In this document: one piece after another, positions 8,207-16,275 of the stretch
Numbering within the stretch: the first letter of the stretch is position 1
Layout of the letters: every line of letters begins with the position of its first letter
Source: Gilliamella sp. Pra-s52
GTDB lineage: Bacteria; Pseudomonadota; Gammaproteobacteria; Enterobacterales; Orbaceae
DNA: 64,000 nt
Assembly (NCBI RefSeq): GCF_009795805.1
Contig: NZ_WTEY01000013.1
Location: forward strand, 1 to 64,000
Direction of reading: 5' to 3'
Notes under the pieces: model-generated
What the model was told of the DNA's origin: nothing
The model's database searches: none
Seen by the model: the letters and a program-made list of their open reading frames with translations, nothing else
Position numbers and translations under genes: made by a program

Positions 8207-8475
8207 GGTAAACTTTTGGTGTCGACATGCAACATTTCACTAGGATAGGTTTTGTTATAACGTTTAGCTTGACGTCCTAATTTATCTTCAATTGGCTTTT
8301 CGACTTTAATTAAGCTTTCTTTAGCTCGTTATAAATGGTCGGGTGATTGACTATAAAGCGTTTTGACACATCAATGACAGTTATTTTTTCTTTATGGTAT
8401 AAGCTCCATATCTCTTGTTTGTGATAAGTCGTTAGTTTTATTTTTTATGCATATTCATTACAGTAGATTCTCAAA
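8169..8475 (-). mobile_element. IS481-family transposase remnant (N-terminal half)
   Basis: Read on the minus strand, the segment encodes a helix-turn-helix stretch (WSLYHKEKITVIDVSKRF, then HPTIYNELKKA) followed by a degraded YPSEMLHVDTKSL. In IS481 transposases such a DNA-binding domain is followed by an EMLH(I/V)D(T/V)K motif that begins the catalytic core. Stop codons and a frame change near the 5' end show it is dead. It abuts the truncated fourth immunity gene. Confidence 0.7.
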
Positions 8476-8673
8476 TTCTGTAAACAACGCGAGGAATTCA
8501 TATAGATAAATAGGTATCTATAAAAGCTAATAAAATTATTTAACTTAATGATATAAAATAACTTAACAATTGTTATATTAAATTATTTTTTTTCTAAAAC
8601 TTTTTGTTTTCATTACAAATTAATGAAAAAGGATATAATAAAATTAATTTTTTTAACAAATTTGTTATCTAAT
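8476..8673. other. Non-coding A+T-rich stretch upstream of sspA
   Basis: No gene is visible between the transposase remnant and the sspA control region. It is very A+T-rich and presumably holds sspA promoter elements, but I could not pick a convincing -35/-10 pair. Confidence 0.5.
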
Positions 8674-8688
8674 TTGCTAGAATAGCAA
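8674..8688. promoter_or_regulatory. Short inverted repeat upstream of sspA
   Basis: TTGCTA-GAA-TAGCAA is a perfect 6-bp inverted repeat about 40 bases before the sspA start. It contains TAGAAT, a possible -10 element. It could be an operator over the promoter or simply chance. Confidence 0.3.
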
Positions 8689-8728
8689 GCAAATAGACTT
8701 ATTTTAATTTTTACAAATTGGAGTGGAT

Positions 8729-9361
8729 ATGGTTGTTGCTGTTAATAAACGTTCTGTAATGACATTATTTTGTGATACAACAGATATTTACGGGCATCAG
8801 ATCCGTTTTGTTCTAGCAGAAAAAGGGGTAACTGCCGAAATCGAGTTTGTAACGGCAGATAATTTACCACAGGAATTATTGGATCTTAATCCTTATGCTT
8901 CAATTCCAACATTAATTGACCGCGATCTTACGTTATACGAACCTCACATTGCTTTAGAGTATCTTGATGAACGTTTCCCTCATCCACCATTAATGCCTGT
9001 TTATCCAATTGTTCGCGCTAATTCACGATTAACAATGTATCGTATTAAAAAAGAATGGTATAGCGCTTACGAAACAATTATTGCCGATCCTAATAGCGAT
9101 GCTGCTAAAATAGCACGGAAGAATCTTATTGATGATCTTGTTTCAATTTCGGTTATGTTTAAAGAAAAAAACTATTTTATGAGTGATGATTTCACATTAT
9201 GTGATTGTTATTTTGCTCCATTGCTTTGGCGCTTACCATTACTTGGTATTGAATTACCCAAAGTAGCTGAAAAGAATTACCTAGCTTATATGGCACGAAT
9301 TTTTGAACGTCCAGCTTTTGTTAATTCATTAACTGAAGAAGAAAAAAGAATAAGATCATAA
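8729..9361 (+). CDS. sspA: Stringent starvation protein A
   Basis: A 210-residue RNA-polymerase-associated protein with a glutathione-S-transferase fold. In enterobacteria it supports transcription changes in starvation and acid stress, partly by lowering H-NS. The N-terminus (NKRSVMTLF) and the surface motif PHP at residues 84-86, within ERFPHPPLMPVYP, match Escherichia coli SspA closely. A thioredoxin-like domain covers about residues 10-85 and an all-helical GST C-domain the rest. I chose ATG 8729 over the in-frame GTG at 8723: GGAG at 8720-8723 is spaced 5 bases from it and the E. coli protein starts at the same point. sspB follows 47 bases after the stop, as in other gammaproteobacteria. 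Confidence 0.95.
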   Translation: MVVAVNKRSVMTLFCDTTDIYGHQIRFVLAEKGVTAEIEFVTADNLPQELLDLNPYASIPTLIDRDLTLYEPHIALEYLDERFPHPPLMPVYPIVRANSRLTMYRIKKEWYSAYETIIADPNSDAAKIARKNLIDDLVSISVMFKEKNYFMSDDFTLCDCYFAPLLWRLPLLGIELPKVAEKNYLAYMARIFERPAFVNSLTEEEKRIRS

Positions 9362-9408
9362 TCAATTAAATTTATTTTTTTATAATAACCTTAAACAAGG
9401 TAACCTTA

Positions 9409-9813
9409 ATGGAACTTGAACAAATGTCTCCACGTCGCCCTTATATATTTAGGGCTTTTTATGATTGGATTTTAGATAATGAATTGACACCTTATATTGT
9501 GGTTAATACATCAGTACATGGTGTATTAGTGCCACAAGAATTTATCCAAAACAATCAGATAGTATTAAATATTGCGCCACAGTCAGTTGGACAATATTTA
9601 GCAACTAATGAGCAAATTGAGTTTAATGCTCGCTTTTCAGGTGTCCCTCAACACATTGTAGTTCCAATGGCGGCCATCGAAGCAATTTATGCTCGTGAAA
9701 ATGGTGTAGGAATGGGATTTGAAGATGAACCTCAATATAAATCAAATCAAAAAACACCATTACAACAAGAAACAGTTACTAAAAAAGCAAATCCATTCCG
9801 TGTTGTTAAATAG
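9409..9813 (+). CDS. sspB: ClpXP specificity-enhancing factor SspB
   Basis: A 134-residue adaptor that tethers ssrA-tagged proteins, released from stalled ribosomes, to the ClpXP protease. The folded domain (PRRPYIFRAFYDWILDN, then QIVLNIAP) occupies about residues 1-110. The flexible linker is much shorter than in E. coli, but the protein ends FRVVK, equivalent to the LRVVK ClpX-binding tail, so both functional ends are present. Probably cotranscribed with sspA; a perfect 13-bp hairpin lies downstream. Confidence 0.95.
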   Translation: MELEQMSPRRPYIFRAFYDWILDNELTPYIVVNTSVHGVLVPQEFIQNNQIVLNIAPQSVGQYLATNEQIEFNARFSGVPQHIVVPMAAIEAIYARENGVGMGFEDEPQYKSNQKTPLQQETVTKKANPFRVVK

Positions 9814-9870
9814 CTATTTTTTATTATTTAATAAGATGCTTTTTAATTAACTAATCTAAACTATAAATAT

Positions 9871-9902
9871 TATTATTGCCCGCAAATAAGCGGGCAATAA
9901 TA
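9871..9902. terminator. Hairpin after sspAB
   Basis: A perfect 13-bp stem (TATTATTGCCCGC pairing with GCGGGCAATAATA) with a 6-base AAATAA loop, 57 bases past the sspB stop. The T-rich tail is poor, so it may be a weak terminator or an mRNA-stabilising hairpin. Confidence 0.65.
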
Positions 9903-10144
9903 GCGTTACTTTATAAACAAAATTATAAATATATTTTTTATCAAATTTAGTTTGATAAAAGAGAATAACAAGTAACAAATATTGTCTTGAAATATAAAGA
10001 ATAAATCATTTTAAATTAATATGTTATGTATTAATTTATCTTTTAAAAAATTATTCATAATTTTTTTTTAATTTGTATCTAAAAAAACAGACAAATTAGT
10101 TGCTTTTTTATTAACTTAGCTCGTTGTTGTAGTGAACATATATA

Positions 10145-10330
10145 GTGTTAATTATATTGCTTGAACATTATTTTAATAGCAATGACGGTAGTGGTTTAAG
10201 CGTCATACACTTCCAGATGCCAGCCAATACGGTTGAAGGATGGGTAATATTAAATAAAAAAGGTTTTGATGGGCTAAAACTGGTCACAAAACCAAGAAAT
10301 TTTTCTCCAAATCAAATAGGATCACAATAG
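10145..10330 (+). other. Short open frame, 61 codons, unrecognised
   Basis: The frame from 10145 to 10330 reads partly like a protein end (FQMPANTVEGWVILNKKGFD). No ribosome-binding site is convincing and I recognise no family. It sits directly before an IS481 transposase relic, in a stretch of eroded DNA, so it is more likely a fragment of a lost gene than a working one. Confidence 0.2.
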
Positions 10331-10344
10331 CTACTTGCCCACAA

Positions 10345-10549
10345 ACGATGGAAAAGCTGAAAGAGTGATACGAACATTAATGAAGATGTGACATAATCAA
10401 CAAGTATTTAGCAATTCAAAAGAAAGAAAACAAAAACAAAAAACCAAACGCTTTATTAATTTTTATAATATCGTTAACTCCCGTAAAGCGATTTCGGGAA
10501 AAGTATCTTATGAGTTTTTAGAGGATTATTTAAATCATGAAGTGTAAAC
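10345..10549 (+). mobile_element. IS481-family transposase remnant (C-terminal end)
   Basis: In frame this reads NDGKAERVIRTLMKM, a TGA where a Trp codon is expected, then HNQQVFSNSKERKQ, and later RFINFYNIVNSRKAISGK, ending in YLNHEV and TAA. This is the integrase-core C-terminus typical of IS481/IS3-like transposases (DGK-ER, FYN, GK-PYE). The in-frame TGA and missing N-terminal half show it is inactive. The rest of the 9.9-10.65 kb gap shows no gene. Closely similar ends occur near 41.6 kb (minus) and 58.6 kb. Confidence 0.75.
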
Positions 10550-10655
10550 AACTCGGCATTTTCCTACATATAATGATTAATAACTAATTCTAAATATTGC
10601 TATTTATTGGCTTTGTTATTATTATTCCATGCATAAGATTTTAGAGGGTTAATTA

Positions 10656-11717
10656 ATGAAAGTTATTGTTACAGGAGGAGCTGGTTTTATTGGTTCTGCT
10701 GTTGTGAGACATATTATTGAACAGACTAATGATGAAGTATTGGTTATTGATAAATTAACTTATGCTGGGAATTTGGAATCATTAGATAGCGTATCAGAGA
10801 ATAAACGATATCATTTCAAACAAATCGATATTTGTGATAGAAAGGAACTTAATGTTGTTATGGCTGGCTTTTGCCCTGATGTTATTATGCACTTAGCTGC
10901 CGAAAGCCATGTTGACCGTTCTATTGATAATCCTTCTACATTTATAGAAACCAATATAATAGGTACTTATACTTTATTAGAAGCATCTTTAGCCTATTGG
11001 AAAACATTAGATGCAACCAAACAATCTATATTTCGTTTTCATCATATTTCAACTGATGAAGTGTATGGTGATCTGCATGGAACAAGTGACTTATTTACTG
11101 AAAAAACACCGTATTCTCCAAGTAGTCCTTATTCAGCCTCCAAAGCCTCTAGCGATCATTTAGTCCGTGCGTGGCATAGAACCTTTGGTTTACCTACAAT
11201 TATTACTAACTGTTCAAATAATTATGGTCCATACCATTTTCCAGAAAAACTAATCCCATTAATGATACTTAATGCTCTTGAAGGTAAGCCGTTGCCCGTA
11301 TATGGTAATGGCCAGCAAATTAGAGACTGGTTATATGTCGAAGATCATGCAAGAGCACTTTATCTTGTTGCTACTAAAGCAAAAGTAGGTGAGACTTATA
11401 ATATTGGTGGGCACAATGAACAAAAAAATATTGATGTTGTAAATATTATTTGTGAATTACTTGAAGAACTCATTCCAAATAAGCCTGATGGTGTTAAGTG
11501 TTATAAAGATTTGATTACTTATGTTACTGATCGACCAGGTCATGATCAGCGTTATGCTATTGATGCATCAAAGATCTATCAAGATTTGGGTTGGAAACCA
11601 CAAGAAACATTCCAAACTGGAATGCGTAAAACAGTAGAATGGTATCTACAAAACAAACAATGGTGTGATCATATTAAAGATGGCTCATATGCAAGATCCC
11701 GACAAGGAATTATTTAA
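10656..11717 (+). CDS. rmlB: dTDP-glucose 4,6-dehydratase
   Basis: A 353-residue short-chain dehydrogenase (RmlB/RfbB) that converts dTDP-glucose to dTDP-4-keto-6-deoxyglucose, the second step of dTDP-L-rhamnose synthesis, in the cytoplasm. The NAD-binding GGAGFIGS motif is at residues 7-14, the catalytic TDE triad at 133-135 and the Tyr-Lys pair at 159/163 (YSASK). Full length. It heads the gene set rmlB-rmlA-rmlC-rmlD, which implies rhamnose in the LPS or another surface glycan. Confidence 0.96.
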   Translation: MKVIVTGGAGFIGSAVVRHIIEQTNDEVLVIDKLTYAGNLESLDSVSENKRYHFKQIDICDRKELNVVMAGFCPDVIMHLAAESHVDRSIDNPSTFIETNIIGTYTLLEASLAYWKTLDATKQSIFRFHHISTDEVYGDLHGTSDLFTEKTPYSPSSPYSASKASSDHLVRAWHRTFGLPTIITNCSNNYGPYHFPEKLIPLMILNALEGKPLPVYGNGQQIRDWLYVEDHARALYLVATKAKVGETYNIGGHNEQKNIDVVNIICELLEELIPNKPDGVKCYKDLITYVTDRPGHDQRYAIDASKIYQDLGWKPQETFQTGMRKTVEWYLQNKQWCDHIKDGSYARSRQGII

Positions 11718-11730
11718 TATAGGTAAATTT

Positions 11731-12597
11731 ATGAAAGGTATTGTATTAGCTGGTGGGTCAGGAACCCGTCTTTATCCCATAACTCGAGGTATTTCGAAAC
11801 AGTTATTGCCTGTTTATGATAAGCCTATGATTTATTATCCTTTGTCTGTACTTATGCTTGCCGGTATTCGCGATGTTTTGATTATTACCACTCCTGATGA
11901 TTTACCCATGTTCCAACGATTATTAGGTAATGGCTCACGATTTGGTATAAAGATCAGTTATGCAAAACAACCTAAACCGGAAGGATTAGCCCAAGCTTTT
12001 TTAATCGGTGAGGAGTTTATTCAAAAACAACGCTGTTCTTTAGTGTTAGGTGATAATTTATTTTTTGGTGAAAGCTTTGGCAAAAAATTAGCAAGAGTTG
12101 TAGCTCAAAAAGAAGGTGCAACAATTTTTGGTTATCAGGTGCTGGATCCTGAAAGATTTGGTGTAGTTGATTTTGACGAAAATTTTAAAGTATTATCCAT
12201 TGAGGAAAAACCAGCCAAGCCAAAGTCCAACTGGGCAGTAACTGGTCTTTATTTTTATGATGAAAATGTAGTTGAAATGGCAAAACAAGTCAAACCATCT
12301 CGTCGCGGAGAATTGGAAATTACGACTCTTAATCAGATGTATTTGGATGCAGGACTGTTAAATGTTGAAATTCTAGGACGTGGTTTTGCTTGGCTTGATA
12401 CAGGTACACATGACAGTTTGCTTGAAGCATCATCGTTTGTTCAAGTGATAGAAAAAAGACAAGGACTCAAAGTTGCCTGCCTTGAAGAGATTGCTTATCG
12501 TAATGGTTGGCTGAGCGCTGAACAGGTGAAGGAAGAAGCCATTAGTTCAGGTAAAACATTATATGGGCAATATTTAGCAAGATTGATAGAACAATAG
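11731..12597 (+). CDS. rmlA: Glucose-1-phosphate thymidylyltransferase
   Basis: A 288-residue enzyme (RmlA/RfbA) that makes dTDP-glucose from dTTP and glucose 1-phosphate, the first and feedback-controlled step of rhamnose synthesis. The nucleotide-binding signature [11 protein letters not shown] is at residues 8-18, followed by [16 protein letters not shown]. The open frame extends upstream to 11665 into rmlB. I take the ATG at 11731 because the canonical MKGIVLAGG starts there, 13 bases after the rmlB stop. Confidence 0.96.
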   Translation: MKGIVLAGGSGTRLYPITRGISKQLLPVYDKPMIYYPLSVLMLAGIRDVLIITTPDDLPMFQRLLGNGSRFGIKISYAKQPKPEGLAQAFLIGEEFIQKQRCSLVLGDNLFFGESFGKKLARVVAQKEGATIFGYQVLDPERFGVVDFDENFKVLSIEEKPAKPKSNWAVTGLYFYDENVVEMAKQVKPSRRGELEITTLNQMYLDAGLLNVEILGRGFAWLDTGTHDSLLEASSFVQVIEKRQGLKVACLEEIAYRNGWLSAEQVKEEAISSGKTLYGQYLARLIEQ

Positions 12598-12610
12598 AAT
12601 AGGTGGGCAA

Positions 12611-13141
12611 ATGGAAGTTATTTCAACGAATATTGCAGATGTAAAAATTATAAGACCGAAAGTGTTTGGTGATGAACGGGGCTTTTTTCTTGAAACTTTT
12701 GAACAAAAACGATACCAAGAAATGCTAGGTATAGAACTTAATTTTGTTCAAGATAACCATTCCCGTTCACAAAAAGATGTGTTAAGAGGATTACATTTTC
12801 AAAAGGAAAATCCTCAAGGTAAACTAGTTCGAGTTGTTAGAGGTGAAGTTTTTGATGTGGCTGTCGATATTCGTAAAGATTCCCCAACTTATGGAGAGTG
12901 GGTTGGCGTTACCTTAACTGAAGATAATAAAACACAGTTGTGGATACCTCCTGGACTTGCTCACGGTTTTGCTGTACTGTCAGATATTGCCGACTTTGAA
13001 TATAAATGTACTAACTATTATGATCCTAAGTCAGAAGGGTGTCTATTGTGGAACGATCCAACAGTAAATATCAGTTGGCCGATTTCAAATCCATTATTAT
13101 CGACAAAAGATAAGTTAGGTAAAACATTACAGGAGTTATAG
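12611..13141 (+). CDS. rmlC: dTDP-4-dehydrorhamnose 3,5-epimerase
   Basis: A 176-residue cupin enzyme, third step of dTDP-L-rhamnose synthesis. The catalytic His in RGLHFQ is residue 62, and Tyr 131 (FEYKCT) fits the proton-donor tyrosine. The substrate-binding FFLETF and WIPPGLAHGF segments are intact. An AGGTGG ribosome-binding site precedes the ATG. Spaced 13 bases from rmlA and 7 bases from rmlD, so a single operon is likely. Confidence 0.95.
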   Translation: MEVISTNIADVKIIRPKVFGDERGFFLETFEQKRYQEMLGIELNFVQDNHSRSQKDVLRGLHFQKENPQGKLVRVVRGEVFDVAVDIRKDSPTYGEWVGVTLTEDNKTQLWIPPGLAHGFAVLSDIADFEYKCTNYYDPKSEGCLLWNDPTVNISWPISNPLLSTKDKLGKTLQEL

Positions 13142-13148
13142 TTAATTG

Positions 13149-14012
13149 ATGAAAGTTTTATTAACTGGCGCTAATGGCCAGTTAGGGAAATGTTTTAAAG
13201 ATATTTACCCTACAGATTGGCAATTACTTATTACTAGCAGTCAACAACTAGATATAACTGATAAATTAGCTGTCGATAATTTTATTGCCGAGCATAGACC
13301 TGATGTTATTGTAAATGCTGCAGCATATACAGCAGTAGATAAGGCCGAAGATGAATATGAATTAGCTTATAGAGTTAATGCTCTCGGTCCTAAGAATTTA
13401 GCAATTGCTGCCCAAAAATATCATGCAAAGCTAGTTCATGTTTCGACTGATTATGTTTTTGATGGTACAAAAAGTTCCCCTTATTTAGAGGGTGATTTAA
13501 CCAATCCGATTAATGTCTATGGTGAGACTAAACGAGCAGGTGAATTGTTTGTCTTAGATAATTATTCTTCTACGATTGTAATTAGAACTTCCTGGGTGTT
13601 TAGTGAGTATGGCAATAATTTTGTCAAAACTATGCTTAAGTTAGCAGGCGAGAAATCAGAACTGTCGGTTATAGATGATCAGATTGGTAATCCAACTTAT
13701 GCTGGAGATATTGCAAAAGTAATTATTCAGCTTATAGAAATAAATGCTGATGGCGGAATTTATCATTATTGTGGTGATGAATCTACATCATGGTTTTTAT
13801 TTGCTAAAAATATTTTTGATATAGCATTAGATCAAAATTTATTATTTCAGATTCCTGTTGTTTCCCCAATTAATTCTCAATCTTTTCCCTCTAAAGCTAA
13901 AAGACCGTTATATTCTGCGATGAGTATGGATAAAATTAAAAAATACCATTTATCAGGTTCAAATTGGAAAGAAAAATTAATTTCTTGTATTTCTAAGATT
14001 AAATCTATTTAG
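13149..14012 (+). CDS. rmlD: dTDP-4-dehydrorhamnose reductase
   Basis: A 287-residue NAD(P)H-dependent reductase completing dTDP-L-rhamnose. The N-terminal TGANGQLGK nucleotide-binding motif, the STDYVFDG stretch and the YGETKRAGE catalytic Tyr/Lys motif are present. An in-frame TTG at 13146 exists, but ATG 13149 gives the family's usual MKVLLTG start. The order B-A-C-D differs from the B-D-A-C order common in enteric O-antigen clusters. Confidence 0.95.
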   Translation: MKVLLTGANGQLGKCFKDIYPTDWQLLITSSQQLDITDKLAVDNFIAEHRPDVIVNAAAYTAVDKAEDEYELAYRVNALGPKNLAIAAQKYHAKLVHVSTDYVFDGTKSSPYLEGDLTNPINVYGETKRAGELFVLDNYSSTIVIRTSWVFSEYGNNFVKTMLKLAGEKSELSVIDDQIGNPTYAGDIAKVIIQLIEINADGGIYHYCGDESTSWFLFAKNIFDIALDQNLLFQIPVVSPINSQSFPSKAKRPLYSAMSMDKIKKYHLSGSNWKEKLISCISKIKSI

Positions 14013-14020
14013 GCTATTCA

Positions 14021-15022
14021 ATGACTATTTATTTTGCTGAATGGAATGCTGATTATGAAAAGCATATGGTTAATGTCTTAAAATCTGAATATGATGTTGT
14101 TCTTTTTAATAAATTAATGAAACATTTTAGAGATATTAATCTTATATTGGATAGAAAGAAACTACCTAGACAATGGTTTATCAAACTCCACCAATTCATA
14201 AAGTTAAGGTCATTAGAATCTGATGATATTTTATTGTGTAGCGGTTTTGCTATTTCTGGATTCATTGACTTAGTCAAAAATCTTCAATGTCATAAAGTTT
14301 TAGTGTTGCGTGATACTATTGAAGTATTAAATCATAGCATGAAAAACAAAAAAAAATGGTTATGTCAACATGAAGATTATGTGGATAAAATAACCCCATT
14401 TTTTGACAAGATTTATAGCTTTGATTTTGATGATTGTCGAAAGTACAATTTTACATATTTAAATCAATTTTTACCATTTACTTTTTCAGAGATGAAAGAA
14501 TTGAGGGTAAATTCTAACCATTTTTGTAATACTATAAAAACTTGCTTTTTTATAGGAGAATATTGGGAAAATAGAGTCAAAGTTATTAATAGAATTGCCC
14601 CTATATTAAACCGAAATGGTTATCAAACAGATTTTAATTTAATCAATTATAAATCAACACAAACAACTCATTCACTAGAACAATCTTGTCATTATAAATT
14701 AGGGGAAAAGATTAGCTATTTCGAAAATATAGAAAAGGTAAAGCAAAGTGATATTATTTTAGAAATAGGACAGATTGGTCAAACAGGTGTGACATTAAGA
14801 GCGATAGAAGCTATTTTATTTAATAAAAAATTAATTACGACTAATAAATCTATAAAAAAATATGATTTTTATTCGCCAGAGCAAATTTTTGTTCTTGATG
14901 ATGAAAATTATAAAAATATTGAAGTTTTTTTGAAATCTAAGTTTACACCTGTTACGTTAGATATTTTGCATCAATATAGTCCAGATGCAATGTTAAACAC
15001 AATTACTAATAATTTTTTATAA
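14021..15022 (+). CDS. Predicted glycosyltransferase of unknown class
   Basis: A 333-residue soluble protein starting 8 bases after rmlD. I do not recognise a named family. The C-terminal third (ILEIGQIGQTGVTLRAIEA, then FNKKLITTN, KYDFYSPEQ) resembles the nucleotide-sugar-binding half of GT-B-type enzymes found in LPS and capsule loci: an acidic residue, a conserved R-E pair, then KK-(I/L)-I-T-N. No membrane helix or signal peptide is seen. From position, a rhamnosyltransferase or other core/O-chain transferase is a reasonable guess, not more. Confidence 0.5.
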   Translation: MTIYFAEWNADYEKHMVNVLKSEYDVVLFNKLMKHFRDINLILDRKKLPRQWFIKLHQFIKLRSLESDDILLCSGFAISGFIDLVKNLQCHKVLVLRDTIEVLNHSMKNKKKWLCQHEDYVDKITPFFDKIYSFDFDDCRKYNFTYLNQFLPFTFSEMKELRVNSNHFCNTIKTCFFIGEYWENRVKVINRIAPILNRNGYQTDFNLINYKSTQTTHSLEQSCHYKLGEKISYFENIEKVKQSDIILEIGQIGQTGVTLRAIEAILFNKKLITTNKSIKKYDFYSPEQIFVLDDENYKNIEVFLKSKFTPVTLDILHQYSPDAMLNTITNNFL

Positions 15023-15033
15023 AAATTATGTTA

Positions 15034-16059
15034 TTAGTGTTTTATTTTTTTTATACAATATATTATATAACAAATAAAACCAGATAATAATTTTCTCTGA
15101 TGCAGTTTATGCTTTGCACAATATCTCATTTGTGTCGCTGTCATGGCCGATAGAAGAGGTGTTGATTTCCATAGAGATGCTGATTTAGCATCAATAAAGT
15201 ATTGTGAGCATTTATAATCTCTAGCCCATTTGTGCCATGGTTTGGTTGGTCCAATGTAATGTATTAGTATTGTTTCATCTGAAATGGGTGAGTAACAGTT
15301 AATGTTTGATTTATATTTTAATTCGTAATTAATGCTGACTTGTTGATTATATTTTCTATCAAGATACTTAACTTTTTCTAGCAATATAATATTTAATACA
15401 TCTTGATCCAAATGCGTGAGTTTCCCTGAACGATTTGAATCGGAAAGTAACTCTAATGCTTTGTTATTTACATTAAATTCTTGCCATTTTTTCAGATTAA
15501 TTAGCAAAAATCCTGCATTGAAGTAACCTGACGATAATTTATGCTCATCAAGTCGAATAGCACATTTGTTCCACCATATTGGATCTTTTTCTGTCACTAC
15601 ATAGGCGATATTATTATCAAAATTTAACGTACATAATTCTTTTAATGAACCTTTGCATATGATATCGGCATCGAGATAAAGAATTTTATCTATTTTTCCA
15701 TAAAAATAATCTGCCACAATAAATCTAAAATAGGTCGCAATTGTCCAATTTTTAGTAGTTGGTAAGCATGATAATCCATTGTCATCAACTAAATAAATTG
15801 TTATGGTTGTCCTATAGTTATCGGTAAGTTGCTCTAGTTTTTTTTCAAGATCATTGTTAATGTAATTTGTGAATATATGAAAACTGAAACATAAACTAGG
15901 GTTAGTTAATAAAATGGAAGTAATAGAAGTGGCACAACCTAAAAAAAAGTTTTTATCAATGCCATATGCGATGTCTAGTTGATTAACGTTATTGTTATTT
16001 CTAGCTCCAAATATTATCATTTTTTTTATGATTCTGTTTGCATCGAAATACATAGTCAA
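15034..16059 (-). CDS. Family 8 glycosyltransferase (WaaJ/RfaJ-like), first of four
   Basis: A 341-residue GT8 retaining hexosyltransferase. Seen: N-terminal LDIAYGIDKNFFLGCATSI, the metal-binding DxD in YLDADIIC, the FNAGFLLINLKKW motif, the acceptor-site LTHLDQDVLNIIL, and HYIGPTKPWHKWA near the C-terminus. These are hallmarks of the enteric LPS glucosyl/galactosyltransferases WaaO/WaaJ. Acts at the cytoplasmic face of the inner membrane on nascent LPS core. Transcribed toward the rml operon, converging 11 bases from the gene at 14021. The sugar added cannot be told from sequence. Confidence 0.88.
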   Translation of the reverse strand: MTMYFDANRIIKKMIIFGARNNNNVNQLDIAYGIDKNFFLGCATSITSILLTNPSLCFSFHIFTNYINNDLEKKLEQLTDNYRTTITIYLVDDNGLSCLPTTKNWTIATYFRFIVADYFYGKIDKILYLDADIICKGSLKELCTLNFDNNIAYVVTEKDPIWWNKCAIRLDEHKLSSGYFNAGFLLINLKKWQEFNVNNKALELLSDSNRSGKLTHLDQDVLNIILLEKVKYLDRKYNQQVSINYELKYKSNINCYSPISDETILIHYIGPTKPWHKWARDYKCSQYFIDAKSASLWKSTPLLSAMTATQMRYCAKHKLHQRKLLSGFICYIIYCIKKIKH

Positions 16060-16239
16060 TTTCCTATCACATCGTTTTAAATTAATTATTATCTAATAAC
16101 TGATTACTTAACCAAGTATTTAATATTGTAAGAATCATTTAAGAAACTTACTTAATATTACTTCATTATATAGATAAAACAAATTTTTTCTAGTTGAAAA
16201 GAGTTGTAATAAAATTTCAAATTAATAGACTATGTATAG

Positions 16240-16245
16240 TATAAT
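16240..16245 (+). promoter_or_regulatory. Possible -10 element for the msbA pair
   Basis: TATAAT lies 31 bases before the first msbA-like start, with TTCAAA 18 bases upstream as a weak -35. It is in the 216-base gap between divergent genes. Confidence 0.35.
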
Positions 16246-16275
16246 CACTCTTCTGATTAATTTTTTTACTTTATT

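Noticed and set aside
8723-8728. GTG start for sspA
   Set aside because: GGAG overlaps it, and ATG 8729 has proper spacing and matches the known SspA N-terminus.
10607-10639. Promoter for rmlB (TTGGCT and TAAGAT)
   Set aside because: The spacing is 21 bases, too long for a standard promoter, so it was not listed.
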